A stretch of DNA of 64,000 nt from Acuticoccus sp. I52.16.1 (GCF_022865125.1 NZ_CP094828.1:4457219-4521218), one strand, 5' to 3'. Positions 10,901 to 19,306 are shown, counted from the stretch's first letter. Numbers and translations: made by a program. The notes: generated by a model not told the origin, from the sequence alone.

Positions 10901-11957
10901 GCTCGGCGACGGGTTCGGGTGCCGGCTCCGCGACGGGCTCCGGCGCGGGATCGAGGGCGGCGGGCTCGGTCACGACGGGCTCGGCCACGATGGGTTCGAC
11001 CACGGGCTCCTCGGCCGGTTCCGCGACGGGCTCCGGCGCGGGATCGAGGGCGACGGGCTCGGCCACGGTGGGCTCGGCGACGGGCTCGGGCGCCGGTACC
11101 GGAGAAACGGGGGCCGGGCTGGTCTCGAGATCAGGCTCGGGGGCGACATCCGCCGCGGTGGGCGTTGCCGGCTCGTCGACGGCGATGGGGTCGCTCGTCG
11201 GTGCAGGTCCGTCCGACGGGGGCGTTTCGGTCGTGGGGCCGTTGTTCGGTCCCGGTTCGATGAGGGGGGCCGTCGTCGGGGTGGTGTCTGTGAGCGGCTG
11301 CGGGTCCGGCTCGGCGCTCGGCCGCGATGGGGACACGGTGTCGACGACGGGGTCGACGCCAGTGGGCTCGACGACGGGGTCCACAGCGGGCTCGACGCCA
11401 GTGGGCTCGAGTGCGACGGGCTCATCGGCGACCGGCCTGTCCGCGACGGGGTCTTCGACGGGCGGCTGCGAGGCCGTGGGCGAGGGGGTGGCGTCGGGGC
11501 GGGGCGCGTCGCTCGGCACGGCCTGGCCGGGGGCGTCGGGGAGGGCGATGTCGGCAAGCGGGAGCGGCACGACCGGACCCGGGCCTGGGAGCGGGGCGGC
11601 GGACGCGGCGAGGGACGCGTCGTCGGGCGACGCGGGCTCGGCCGTCTGCACAGGGGGCGTGAGCGTCCCTGCGGAGGGCGAAATGGCGGCGTCGGTCTCG
11701 TCGGTCGCGGCGAGGCCGGCGGCGGGACCTTCGGCGGCGGGCTGCGCGTCCTCACCGCCGGACGCCGCCTCGCGCGATGTGGCGGCCATGGTCGCGGCGG
11801 CATCGCGCGGTGCGTCGGCCATGTCGTCGGGCCGTGGATCGTGGGGCGTCGCCTTCGCCGGGCTCAGACCGGCGACGCCATGGCTGTGGTCGAACAGATC
11901 GCCAGCCTCGTAGAGCTTCGACTCCTGGAGGCCTTGCTCCGTTGTCATGTCAGTCAC
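7995..11957 (-). CDS. Giant acidic Pro/Glu/Ala/Val-repeat protein with DUF4114 domain, probable type I secretion substrate
   Basis: With a GTG start at 11957 (GGAGG at 11965-11969, 7 nt upstream; an ATG three codons later at 11948 is the alternative) the protein has 1,320 residues. About residues 30-220 are Ala/Pro/Asp-rich. About 280-660 is a tandem array built from 26-residue units of the EPVA type. A more irregular EPxAAEP stretch follows to about 960. Residues about 980-1190 form a DUF4114 domain (DYAGSLTFLSEDAGFQSSLG..., GVQ-like FEDFTNGGDQDFNDLLFEF). DUF4114 occurs in secreted surface and adhesin proteins and binds calcium in characterised members. There is no Sec signal, few Cys and no Trp-rich core, and the acidic C-terminus fits non-cleaved C-terminal type I secretion. 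It is the first gene of the operon that encodes the exporter and adaptor, which supports the cargo role. The long repeat likely forms an extended surface stalk. Confidence 0.85.
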   Translation of the reverse strand: MTDMTTEQGLQESKLYEAGDLFDHSHGVAGLSPAKATPHDPRPDDMADAPRDAAATMAATSREAASGGEDAQPAAEGPAAGLAATDETDAAISPSAGTLTPPVQTAEPASPDDASLAASAAPLPGPGPVVPLPLADIALPDAPGQAVPSDAPRPDATPSPTASQPPVEDPVADRPVADEPVALEPTGVEPAVDPVVEPTGVDPVVDTVSPSRPSAEPDPQPLTDTTPTTAPLIEPGPNNGPTTETPPSDGPAPTSDPIAVDEPATPTAADVAPEPDLETSPAPVSPVPAPEPVAEPTVAEPVALDPAPEPVAEPAEEPVVEPIVAEPVVTEPAALDPAPEPVAEPAPEPVAEPILAEPAALDPAPEPVSEPAPEPVVEPIVTEPVALDPTPEPVAEPAPEPVVEPIVAEPVALDPAPEPVVAEPASEPVAAPIVAEPVALDPTPEPVAEPAPESVAAPIVAEPVAPDPTPEPVAESAPEPVAEPVVAEPVALDPTPEPVAEPAPEPVAEPVVAGPVALDPTPEPVAEPAPEPVAAPIVAEPVALDPTPEPVAEPAPEPVAAPVVAEPVALDPTPEPVAEPAPEPVAEPVVAEPVALDPMPEPVAEPAPEPVAEPIVTDPVALDPEPVADPAEEPVSEPQAVEPVASEPVDDPVVTAPATEPVTADTDPAPAADPVSEAAPVGADPSAEVAAEPESEPESGDAVVTAPVEAPESEPEAIEAVTADPEPAQTPVATDPPAEPSAEEPVADGSSTGAAEAPAAEPVAAEVVATEPAGPAAEPAAEPESAEAPADPETSEAAVADEPVAEPGAEDPAAVEAVMADPEAAEDVATEPATEEQVAAAPSSEPAADDLTSEPADEPSAQAAEPEAAVADEPVGEPSAEDPSAVEAVVAEPEPAEDVAAEPATEEQVAVAPSSEPAADSTAGESADEPTAEATESAPAEPVAAEPVAAEPAADEPAAAEPVAAEPAAAEPVAAEPVAAEPAAEPVPVAVEPVVEAVPPEPVEIDLNDFVIAQDYAGSLTFLSEDAGFQSSLGMYKIADDGTIEDVEFIFNNTSGLGSGGDLVGGESTVDLILEGGDRVGFFVVPHGFGMDQYGLLPADLDYVFRDPQGNAGNINTEEDLTLYAVIPGWGEYPIYSAFGTEIYHSAASAQNGFALNPDDYKHTVGKLDIETGTVQLGFEDFTNGGDQDFNDLLFEFDIGESNAQVLDPNIVYAAPAEVGAVGDALGTDADATSMLAKMAGVDDELDADLALLSAPEAGAADSADAAAGSGDTLNDLFLDADSAEPAAEFSDPADAGAMDFDTDMGLDMDANDTLQTHAM
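10090..11060. repeat. 78-bp tandem coding repeats (26-residue units)
   Basis: A phrase such as GGTTCGGGCGCCGGCTC recurs every 78 bp (for example ending at 10140, 10218 and 10296) for about twelve units, in frame within the DUF4114 gene. Units differ by small substitutions and a few short insertions or deletions in multiples of three, as expected for an array that changes copy number by recombination or slippage while keeping the frame. Confidence 0.9.
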
Positions 11958-11964
11958 GGCGTAT

Positions 11965-11969
11965 CCTCC
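11965..11969 (-). promoter_or_regulatory. Shine-Dalgarno that fixes the DUF4114 start
   Basis: GGAGG on the minus strand, 7 nt before GTG at 11957. The longer frame beginning at 12047 has no ribosome binding site and its first 30 residues are not protein-like, so the downstream start is preferred. Confidence 0.7.
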
Positions 11970-12099
11970 AGGCTTTTCGTACGGGATAAAGCGTATTGGA
12001 GGGGTGCCCCCGTGTGTATTGCTCGGGAGGCTATTGCAGGATCCCATAATCCACGCGCCAATGCTTCGGCTGTAGGCCGAGCACGGCGCGCGGTCGGCC

Positions 12100-12119
12100 G
12101 GCTATCCTTGTGGGTAGCC
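12100..12119. other. Hairpin between response regulator and secretion operon
   Basis: GGCTATCC and GGGTAGCC flank a TTGT loop (one G-U pair). It is 8 bp long without a T-tract, so it may be a weak terminator or a leader structure. It lies about 140 bp upstream of the DUF4114 start. Confidence 0.35.
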
Positions 12120-12215
12120 AGATTGTCCCTCGATGCGGCAAGGCTCACACCAGCGACAGTGCGGTCCGTCGGCGCGCTCGGGCGGCCACCGCTCGCCGCG
12201 CACCCGTGCCCGGCG

Positions 12216-12626
12216 CTACACGAGCATCCGGCGCACGGCGCTCATCAGCGCGTCGTCGGGCGTCGGCTTGGAGAGCACCTCGGAGCCGGCGTAGATCGAG
12301 CGCAACTCGTTCTTCACCCCATGGCCGGTGTGGAAGATGAACGGGATGCCGCGGGCCTGCAGGATATCGGCCGCGGGGAACACCTCGCCGCCGATGATGT
12401 TCACGTCGAGGATCGCGAAGCTGACCGTCTCCTCGCGGGCCGCGCGCACCGCTTCGTCGAGGCGGCCGATCGGCCCCAGGACCTCGAAGCCGAATTCGTC
12501 CTCGAAGAGCATCTTCAGCGTGAAGCCGATGAGCGCTTCGTCCTCGACGATCAGGATGCGTCGTGCCTTGCCGCCCGTGGCAGCAAGGTCGGTGGGGAGG
12601 GCGCTGGAAACGCTGGGGTCTGTCAC
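12216..12626 (-). CDS. Single-domain response regulator
   Basis: A 136-residue stand-alone receiver domain: acidic pair VEDE near residue 28, phospho-acceptor Asp in AILDVNI, and Lys in LSKPT. It carries the phrase IPFIFHTGHG after beta-4, shared with the regulator at 26162-26572, so the two are paralogues. Regulators with this signature usually serve HWE-family histidine kinases in alphaproteobacteria. No kinase is adjacent. It lies upstream of and on the same strand as the secretion operon, separated by about 258 bp that contains a hairpin (12100-12119), so a separate transcript is likely. Confidence 0.88.
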   Translation of the reverse strand: MTDPSVSSALPTDLAATGGKARRILIVEDEALIGFTLKMLFEDEFGFEVLGPIGRLDEAVRAAREETVSFAILDVNIIGGEVFPAADILQARGIPFIFHTGHGVKNELRSIYAGSEVLSKPTPDDALMSAVRRMLV

Positions 12627-12938
12627 TGCCGCGTCCTTTCGGTCGATCCGGTCATGTCGGGGGTCGGGGCGAGGTGGGGCTGCCGGCGCTGCTCGCCGGC
12701 CTGGGGTCGTCCGGCACAGGCCACGGGCGGCCTATGGTGAGCGTGGCGCCCTCGGCCGACGCGGCATCGGGCGTTTGGGGCGCATGGCGGTGGAGGCGGT
12801 GGATCGGCGGGGTCCGGTCATGACATTCCACTCGCAACGCGGCCTGCATCGGCCGGGGGCTCTCCGGGAGCCTAAGGACGCTGTCTTGCCCCGCGCTGAC
12901 GCAGCCGAGCGGCGGCGCGGCAGGCAGGCCGGTATGGC
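12627..12938. other. Gene-free interval
   Basis: About 310 bp between two minus-strand genes. Open frames here are shadows without ribosome binding sites. No clear promoter or terminator was recognised. Confidence 0.5.
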
Positions 12939-13193
12939 TCAGATCGTCAGGCGGTCGCTGTTGCGATAGACCTCGCCCGGCATCGGGGCGCGGCGGGTGC
13001 GTGCGGCGAGGGCCTGCCAGGGAGCGACCTCGGCCGGCGGGGGGCGCTCCGCCGTGCCGCGGTCGTGCGAGGGTGCGGCCGTGCGCGGGACCGCGCGCCG
13101 CTCGGGTCCGCGAGCGTCGTCGTCCTCGCCGTCGTCTTCGTCGAGGATCGAGCAATACCTCGCCTCGACCCATTCGCGCGCTTGTGTCGCCAT
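12939..13193 (-). CDS. Small hypothetical protein
   Basis: An 84-residue frame starting at ATG 13193 with a good ribosome site (AGGTGA about 5 nt upstream). A short amphipathic N-terminus (MATQAREWVEARYCSIL) is followed by a very acidic run (DEDDGEDDDA), a proline-rich linker and a basic C-terminus ending GEVYRNSDRLTI. A longer frame to 13472 exists but its upstream part has no start support and sits in low-complexity sequence. No family is recognised. It stands alone between the response regulator and tRNA-Leu. Confidence 0.55.
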   Translation of the reverse strand: MATQAREWVEARYCSILDEDDGEDDDARGPERRAVPRTAAPSHDRGTAERPPPAEVAPWQALAARTRRAPMPGEVYRNSDRLTI

Positions 13194-13582
13194 TGCTGTC
13201 ACCTGCAACGAGGCTGTCTGCGTTGGTTCGGCTATTCCAGACGTGCCTCGTGCGAGGCTTGCGGCGGCCGGCAAACCCCGCAATTCGCGCGGGTTGTGCG
13301 ATGATGCGCGGGAATTGTCATAGTCTCGCGGTTTTCTTCGCGCGGCAGGCCGGGGCAAGCGCGGCACTCTAGGCCCCTTGGCGACGTCGACGGGGAGGGG
13401 ACCGCCGCACCGGGCACCGGAGCCGTGCGCGGCGGTACGCCGTGCGCCGGCGCTTCGGCGCGGGGGCGCCACAAGCGCCTTGCCGCCGCGTCGTCCCGCC
13501 TGCTACCGAAACCGCCTGGGAGGCCGGGGCCGACCCGGGACGGCCAAGCGCCAGCCGCACCGTGCCGTGGACCCGGTCCGCC
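13194..13582. other. Gene-free interval before tRNA-Leu
   Basis: About 390 bp of GC-rich sequence between the small minus-strand gene and tRNA-Leu. No supported gene was seen. It should contain the tRNA promoter, but no clear -35/-10 pair could be chosen. Confidence 0.5.
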
Positions 13583-13667
13583 GCGGGCGTGATGGAATGG
13601 TAGACATACCGGACTTAAAATCCGGAGGGCTTTGCCCGTGCGGGTTCGAGTCCCGCCGCCCGTACCA
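13583..13667 (+). tRNA. tRNA-Leu (anticodon TAA)
   Basis: An 85-nt type II tRNA. The acceptor GCGGGCG pairs with CGCCCGT (one G-U). The anticodon stem CCGGA/TCCGG encloses CTTAAAA, giving TAA. There is a variable arm, T-loop GTTCGAGTC and an encoded CCA. Confidence 0.95.
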
Positions 13668-13686
13668 GCTCGCCTGCGCCGCGCCC

Positions 13687-14874
13687 TCAGGGCAGCAGCA
13701 ACCCCGCGAACGCCTCCTTCGATACGACGACGTCGGCGTGGCTCATGCCCAGCGAGTCGCCGCCGTAGGCGGCGCGGTCGTACCCGCAGTCGTACGCCTC
13801 GTACGGGAGGCCGAAGGTCTCGGCGATGCGGTGGAATTCGGCGCTGATGTGGGGGCCGTGCAGCTCGGTGACGCGGCAGCTGTGCGGGGCGAAGACGATG
13901 TTGGCGAAACCCGCCCCATGCAAGCCAATGATGTGCTCGGCCTGGTGCAGCAGCCCGGCCGCACCGGCGATGCCGTAGTCCTCGAAGTTGACCACCGTAT
14001 AGCCGCGCGCGGCGATGATCGGCAGCAGCTCTTCCTCGTTGACGAGGCGGCGCCGACTGGCCCTCCCGCGCGAGACGTAGACGCGCCGGGGCGTGGCGGG
14101 GTCCAGCGTCTCGGGCCGGAAGAGATCGCGCACGGCGTCATAGAGCTCCGGCCGGGCGAGACCGGCGCGGCGCTGCCGTGGCACCCACAGGACCCGCTCG
14201 ACGTCGACGACGGCACCGTGATGCTCGCGGGTGTGGCAGCGGGCCGGGTCGATCCCGAGCAGCGCCAGCGTCTCGGCATGGAAGGGGTTGCGCAGAGAGG
14301 TGAAAAGGAAGTTGTCGACCGCGTCGAGGTCCATGTGCCGGCGCAGCGCCAGGAGCTTGGGCAGCGCGTCGAAGATCCAATGCGAGTAGAGCGGGCCCCC
14401 TTCGACGACGGCGTTCATGGTCGTTCCGGGAAGGGCCGGAACGTCCGTCGCCGCGGCGACCCAGGGCGCGGTCCAGCGTCCCTCCGGCGGCGACATCGCC
14501 GGCACGATCCCGTCCGCCACCAGCGCCAGGCGGTTGTGGTTGTGGATCGAGAGCCGCGCCGGTCCCGCCTCGAAGAGATCGACCGGGTGACTGCCGGCGC
14601 CGAAGGGCTCGTCGATCGTGTGGCGGGTCCAGGCCTTCGACAACGCCGGCGGCGCGACCTTGGTGATGCGCTCCAGCAGCCAGTCCGGAAGGGCCGAGCC
14701 GCGTTGGCACTGGGTCATTTCGCGCGCGGTGAAAAGGCCGCGTTGCCGCGCCTCGGCGGCGATCGTGGCGAAGCTGGTACTGCGAAAGTCCCGGTCCAGC
14801 GTGATGGTGACGTACTCGGCGAACTCGTCGCGCGCGACGTCGATGGTCGACTGGGTCTCGAACTGCACGAGCAA
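13687..14874 (-). CDS. Glycosyltransferase family 61 (DUF563) protein
   Basis: A 395-residue protein. The C-terminal half has the GT61/DUF563 hallmarks: [18 protein letters not shown] (nucleotide-sugar region, about 280-300), then [16 protein letters not shown] (about 325-340) and a C-terminal acidic segment with [10 protein letters not shown]. The N-terminal part includes the family-typical [16 protein letters not shown]. No signal peptide or membrane segment is seen, so it is probably cytosolic and adds a sugar to an exopolysaccharide, LPS or surface protein acceptor. It is monocistronic between two tRNA genes. Acceptor and donor cannot be predicted. Confidence 0.85.
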   Translation of the reverse strand: MLVQFETQSTIDVARDEFAEYVTITLDRDFRSTSFATIAAEARQRGLFTAREMTQCQRGSALPDWLLERITKVAPPALSKAWTRHTIDEPFGAGSHPVDLFEAGPARLSIHNHNRLALVADGIVPAMSPPEGRWTAPWVAAATDVPALPGTTMNAVVEGGPLYSHWIFDALPKLLALRRHMDLDAVDNFLFTSLRNPFHAETLALLGIDPARCHTREHHGAVVDVERVLWVPRQRRAGLARPELYDAVRDLFRPETLDPATPRRVYVSRGRASRRRLVNEEELLPIIAARGYTVVNFEDYGIAGAAGLLHQAEHIIGLHGAGFANIVFAPHSCRVTELHGPHISAEFHRIAETFGLPYEAYDCGYDRAAYGGDSLGMSHADVVVSKEAFAGLLLP

Positions 14875-15185
14875 GTCCCAAGGCTACTGTACACGTCGTG
14901 CGCCTTACCACGGACGCGCAAGCGGGGCGACGCGACTCCCGCGTCGGATCGTCCTGGCCGGCCAAAGACCATGCCTCGTCCACAAGATCGCCGGCGCGGG
15001 TACGCGAACGCCGCATTTTCGCCATGTCGCGGTCGGTTCGCGTGGAGAGGCCTTACCGGAAATTCGCCGCCGGGGAATGCCGCGTCCGTCCGGCGTGCGT
15101 GGGTGGGGCGCAAGGCGGATGGCTCCGGTGCGCGGAGAGTGCGCCAGGGATGTGCGCCGGAACGCCGATAATGTATTGAAAAGAT
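14875..15185. other. Gene-free interval
   Basis: About 310 bp between the GT61 gene start and tRNA-Arg. It probably holds the GT61 promoter, but no motif stands out. Confidence 0.45.
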
Positions 15186-15262
<77 letters not shown>

Positions 15263-15376
15263 CGGTGTGCCGAGAGGTAGCGGAACGCTCCGCTCTCGGC
15301 AAGGTATCATTCGCGCCGGTCACCGCAAAGGCACCGGCGATCGCCGCGGACCCGGCCGCGGCGACCCTGGACCAAG

Positions 15377-16505
15377 TCAGTCGACGTCCTCGACCTCCTC
15401 GGTCGAGCCGTAGGCGCGCTGGGCGAGGGAGGCCTCCATGAAGGGGGTCAGCTCGCCGTCCAGCACATCGTCGGGCGCGGTCGATTCGACCCCCGTGCGC
15501 AGGTCCTTCACCAGCTGGTAGGGCTGCAGCACATAGGAGCGGATCTGGTGGCCCCAGCCGATGTCGGACTTCGAATCCGCCTCCGCCTGCGCCTTCTCTT
15601 CGCGCTTCTTCAGCTCCGCCTCGTAGAGCCGGGCGCGCAGCATGTCCCACGCCGTGGCGCGGTTCTTGTGCTGCGACCGCTCGTTCTGGCACGCCACCAC
15701 GATGCCGGTCGGAATGTGCGTGATGCGCACCGCCGAATCGGTCGTGTTGACGTGCTGGCCGCCCGCGCCGGAGGCCCGATAGGTGTCGATCCGCACGTCG
15801 CTCTCGCTGACCTCGATGTCGATCCGGTCGTCGATGACCGGGTAGACCCAGACCGAGGCGAACGAGGTGTGCCGGCGCGCCTGGCTGTCGTACGGCGAGA
15901 TGCGCACGAGGCGGTGGACGCCGGACTCGGTCTTCAGCCAGCCGTACGCGTTCTCGCCCTTCACCTCGATGGTGGCGGACTTGATGCCGGCCTCTTCCCC
16001 GTCCTGGTACTCCATCGTGGAGACCTTGAAGCCCGACTGCTCGGCCCAGCGCACGTACATGCGCAGGAGCATCGACGCCCAGTCCTGCGATTCGGTCCCG
16101 CCGGCGCCGGAGTGGATTTCGACGTAGCAGTCGTTCGCGTCCGCCTCGCCCGAGAGGAGGGCCGCGATCTGCTTCTTGCCGAGGTCCGCCTTGAGCTGCT
16201 TCAGCGCGCCCTCCGCGTCGGCGACGACCGTGGCGTCGCCCTCCATTTCGCCCAGCTCGATCAGCTCGACGGTATCGTCGAGGTCGCGGGCGATCCCGTT
16301 GATCGTGGTGATCGACGTCTCGAGGCGCTGGCGCTCCTGCATCAAACCCTGCGCGCGTTGCGCGTCGTTCCACAACGACGGGTCTTCGGCCGCAGCGTTC
16401 AGCTCTTCGAGGCGTTTGACGGCGTTATCCCAGTCAAAGATGCCTCCTCAGCAGGCTGAGTGCCTGCTTGATCTCATCTACGAGGGTCTCGGTCTCAGCC
16501 TTCAC
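15377..16505 (-). CDS. prfB: Peptide chain release factor 2, with programmed +1 frameshift
   Basis: RF2 recognises UAA and UGA and triggers peptide release. The long frame (down to the stop at 15377) holds the GGQ catalytic loop ([17 protein letters not shown]) and the SPF-like codon-recognition region. The true start is GTG at 16505 (AAGGAGA just upstream): 23 codons ending LLRRHL lead to an in-frame TGA at 16434-16436. Skipping one base (T16436) continues as [12 protein letters not shown] into the long frame, giving 375 residues, close to E. coli RF2. An AGGAGG (16443-16448) three bases before CTT-TGA-C is the classical internal stimulator. The gene is thus autoregulated by RF2 level. It lies downstream of the cyd operon on the same strand. 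Confidence 0.96.
16433..16448 (-). promoter_or_regulatory. prfB programmed frameshift site
   Basis: Reads AGGAGG-CAT-CTT-TGA-C on the minus strand: an internal Shine-Dalgarno, slippery CTT and the poorly terminating TGAC. This matches the known prfB frameshift element almost base for base. Confidence 0.93.
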
Positions 16506-16584
16506 GGCGATCTCCTTGTTCGGACGCCTCGATATCGTCGCCGTGGCGCCGGGCGCAAGGCCTCGTCGGCACGAGAGGCGTGCC

Positions 16585-16689
16585 TCAGCCGATCATGAAG
16601 CGGATCGCGATGGCGACGGAGCCGACCGTCGCCACCCCGACGCACCAGAGCGCCACGAACCAGAGGACTTTTCGCAGTGTGGTCGGCAT
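16585..16689 (-). CDS. DUF2474-like small subunit/accessory protein of bd oxidase
   Basis: A 34-residue frame, ATG at 16689: MPTTLRKVLWFVALWCVGV followed by ATVGSVAIAIRFMIG. One transmembrane helix with a basic N-terminus and the KVLWFVALW signature match the DUF2474 family, found just downstream of cydAB in many proteobacteria and thought, like CydX, to associate with the oxidase. It begins 60 bp after the cydB stop on the same strand. The Shine-Dalgarno is weak, so translation may depend on coupling. Genes this short are easily missed by automatic annotation. Confidence 0.75.
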   Translation of the reverse strand: MPTTLRKVLWFVALWCVGVATVGSVAIAIRFMIG

Positions 16690-16749
16690 AGCGGGAATTT
16701 CGCCGGTTGCGGGCGCGCGTCGCATGGCGCGCGGCCCTGGAAGAGGGGC

Positions 16750-17769
16750 TCAGTGATAGCCCTTGTCCGGGTCGACCTTGCCGCGGAAGACCCAGTACGA
16801 ATAGGCGGTGTAGCCCAGGATGATCGGCAGCATCACCACCGCGCCCACGAACATGAAGAGCTGCGATTTGAACGGCGAGGCCGCGTCGTAGATCGTGACC
16901 TCCATCGGGATCACATAGGGCCACATCGAGATCCCCAGCCCCACGAAGGTGATGAAGAAGATCGCCAGCGCGATGACGAAGGGCGCGATGTCCTGGTTGT
17001 GGCGCATCAGCGAGCGGAAGAGGGCGAGCGTCAGCAGCGCCACCAGGATCGGCACCGGCGCGGCGAACAGGAGCTGCGGCAGGGCGAACCACCGTTCCCA
17101 GTAGGCGTTTCCGAGGAAGGGCGTGGCGAGGCTGACGGCGACGATGCACCCCACCGTCGCCACGCCGCAGACCCAGGCAATCTTGCGGGCCTTCTCCTGC
17201 GGCTCCCCGGCGAGCTTCATGTTGAGCCACGTGGCCCCCAGCAGCGCGTAGCCGGCGACGACGCTGAGCCCGGTGAGCACGGTGAACGGCGACAGCCAGT
17301 CCCACCAAGTGCCGGCGTAGGCCCGCCCCTCGACCTCGACACCCTGGAGGATCGCCCCCAGCGCCACGCCCTGGCAGAAGGCCGCCAGCGTCGAGCCGCC
17401 GATGAACGCGAAGTCCCATAGATAGCGGCGCTTTTCGGAGCGCCAGCGGAACTCGAAGGCGACGCCGCGGAAAACCAGCGCCAACAGCATCGCGATGATC
17501 GGCGGGTAGAGCGCCGGCATCAGTATGGCATAGGCAAGGGGGAAGGCGGCAAAGAGCCCGCCGCCGCCCAGCACCAGCCACGTCTCGTTGCCGTCCCACA
17601 CCGGCGCGACGGAGTTCATCAGCAGGTCGCGGTCCTTCCGCGTCGGGAAGAAGGGGTAGAGGATGCCGAGGCCCAGGTCGAACCCGTCGAGCACGACGTA
17701 GATGAAGATGCCGGTGGCGAGGAGCAGCGCCCATGCCACCGTCAAGTCGAAGCTGACAGCCAGATCCAT
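16750..17769 (-). CDS. cydB: Cytochrome bd-type ubiquinol oxidase subunit II
   Basis: A 339-residue, very hydrophobic protein with about eight to nine transmembrane helices. The N-terminal family signature (WALLLATGIFIYVVLDGFDLGLGILYPF) and the segment VAPVWDGNETWLVLGGGGLFAAFPLAY are diagnostic. Together with CydA it forms the terminal quinol oxidase that reduces O2 with high affinity in the inner membrane. Length and sequence fit the cyanide-insensitive (CioB) branch. The ribosome site GGGGAG precedes ATG 17769. It follows cydA by 77 bp. Confidence 0.95.
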   Translation of the reverse strand: MDLAVSFDLTVAWALLLATGIFIYVVLDGFDLGLGILYPFFPTRKDRDLLMNSVAPVWDGNETWLVLGGGGLFAAFPLAYAILMPALYPPIIAMLLALVFRGVAFEFRWRSEKRRYLWDFAFIGGSTLAAFCQGVALGAILQGVEVEGRAYAGTWWDWLSPFTVLTGLSVVAGYALLGATWLNMKLAGEPQEKARKIAWVCGVATVGCIVAVSLATPFLGNAYWERWFALPQLLFAAPVPILVALLTLALFRSLMRHNQDIAPFVIALAIFFITFVGLGISMWPYVIPMEVTIYDAASPFKSQLFMFVGAVVMLPIILGYTAYSYWVFRGKVDPDKGYH

Positions 17770-17846
17770 CGCTTAGGCTCCCCGGCACTGTGCGATTGTC
17801 GCGAAGGCCGCGCCCCGGCGCGCCGCCTTGGAGGTGGGAGAGGCGT

Positions 17847-19289
17847 TCATTCCGCCGCCCCCGGTCCGAACGCGCCTTTCTCGGCGACCTGGGGCGAGGG
17901 TGTGATGCCGGCGCTGCGGATGGGACCGAGTGCGTCCGCCCCGTCGCCAGCCCCGTCGGTCGTCCCGCCGCCCGGCTCCTGGTCGATGAGGCGCAGCACG
18001 TACCAGACGCCCGCCCCGAACACGACGAAGTAGATGACGATGTAGGCGATCAGCGAGGTCGCGACCGCCGGGGCCCCCACGGGTGACACGCTGTCGGCCG
18101 TGCGCAGCAGGCCGTACACGGTGTAGGGCTGGCGGCCGACCTCGGTGGTGAACCAGCCGGCCAGCACCGCGACGAGCCCGGAGGGGCCCATCACGACCGC
18201 CGCCCGGTGCAGCCAGCGCCCGGTATAGAGCGTGCCGCGCCACCGCGCCCACAGGCTCCACATGCCGACCCCCAGCATCAGGAAGCCCAGGCCGACCATG
18301 ATGCGGAACGCGAAGAAGACGATCGCGGTGGGCGGCCACTCGCTCTGCGGCACACTGTCGAGCCCGGCGAGGGGGGCGTTCAGGTCGTGCTTGAGGATCA
18401 GGCTGGAGAGCTTGGGGATCTCGATCGCATAGTCGACCCGCCGCTCGGCGTCGTTGGGGATGCCGAAGAGGACGAGGGGGGCGCCGTCCGGGTGGCTCTC
18501 GTAGTGGCCCTCCATGGCCATCACCTTCACCGGCTGGTGCTCCAGCGTGTTGAGGCCCTGCGAGTCGCCCAGGAATATCTGCACCGGGGTCACTAGCGCG
18601 GCCATCCACATCGCCATCGAGAACATCGTCGTCACCGACCGGTTGGCGCCGCGGCCGCGCAGCAGGTGCCACGCGCCGACACCGCCGACGATGAAGGCCG
18701 TGGTGAGATAGGCCGCCGTCACCGTGTGGGCGAAGCGGTGCAGGAACGACGGGTTGAAGATGACGGCCAACCAGTCCGCCGGCAGAAACTGGCCGTCCTC
18801 GCTGATGGTGTAGCCGGTCGGCGTGTGCATCCACGAGTTCACCGACAGGATCCACGAGGCCGACACCGCCGTGCCGACCGCCACCATCAGGCACGCGAAC
18901 ATGTGCAGCTTCTCGCCCACCCTGTCGCGCCCGAAGAGCATGATGCCGAGGAAGCCGGCCTCCAGGAAGAAGGCGGTCAGCACCTCGTAGGCCATCAACG
19001 GGCCGAGGACGGGGCCGGTCTTGTCGGCGAAGACGGACCAGTTGGTGCCGAACTGGTAGCTCATGGTGATGCCGGAGACGACGCCCATCGCGAACACCAC
19101 CGCGAACGGCTTCACCCAGAATTTCCACAGCCGGAGGTAGGCCTCGTCGCGGTGCCACAGCCACATCCCGTTCAGCACCGCAAGGTAGCTCGCCAGCCCG
19201 ATGGTGATGGCGGGGAAGAGGAAGTGGAAGGCGACCGTGAAGCCGAACTGGATGCGCGCCAAAAGCAGCGCATCGAACTGGTCGAACAT
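17847..19289 (-). CDS. cydA: Cytochrome bd-type ubiquinol oxidase subunit I (cyanide-insensitive type)
   Basis: A 480-residue protein with about nine helices. Heme ligands are visible: His in RIQFGFTVAFHFLFP (b595), His in RFAHTVTAAYLTTAF (b558) and Met in KVMAMEGHYES. The GRQP motif (AGWFTTEVGRQPYTVYG) is present. The region between helices 6 and 7 is short, so this is the short Q-loop form typical of CIO-type oxidases rather than E. coli CydA. GGGAGA precedes ATG 19289. It is the first gene of the cydA-cydB-DUF2474 operon, preceded by two inverted repeats (19307-19326 and 19344-19364). No cydDC or heme d genes are nearby. Confidence 0.95.
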   Translation of the reverse strand: MFDQFDALLLARIQFGFTVAFHFLFPAITIGLASYLAVLNGMWLWHRDEAYLRLWKFWVKPFAVVFAMGVVSGITMSYQFGTNWSVFADKTGPVLGPLMAYEVLTAFFLEAGFLGIMLFGRDRVGEKLHMFACLMVAVGTAVSASWILSVNSWMHTPTGYTISEDGQFLPADWLAVIFNPSFLHRFAHTVTAAYLTTAFIVGGVGAWHLLRGRGANRSVTTMFSMAMWMAALVTPVQIFLGDSQGLNTLEHQPVKVMAMEGHYESHPDGAPLVLFGIPNDAERRVDYAIEIPKLSSLILKHDLNAPLAGLDSVPQSEWPPTAIVFFAFRIMVGLGFLMLGVGMWSLWARWRGTLYTGRWLHRAAVVMGPSGLVAVLAGWFTTEVGRQPYTVYGLLRTADSVSPVGAPAVATSLIAYIVIYFVVFGAGVWYVLRLIDQEPGGGTTDGAGDGADALGPIRSAGITPSPQVAEKGAFGPGAAE

Positions 19290-19306
19290 GGGCGTCTCCC
19301 GTCTGG

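Noticed and set aside
10090..11060. CRISPR-like array, because of regular repeats
   Set aside because: Period is exactly 78 bp with no unique spacers, in frame inside a coding sequence, and no cas genes are present.
8923..11913. A 996-codon plus-strand frame rich in Gly-Ser-Ala-Thr
   Set aside because: It is the antisense of the EPVA repeat gene; repetitive GC-rich coding sequence keeps all frames open. It has no ribosome site or domain.
12652..13173. A 173-codon minus-strand frame overlapping the small gene at 12939-13193
   Set aside because: Arg/Pro/Gly-rich shadow without a ribosome site; the frame ending at 12939 has a good one and a more protein-like composition.
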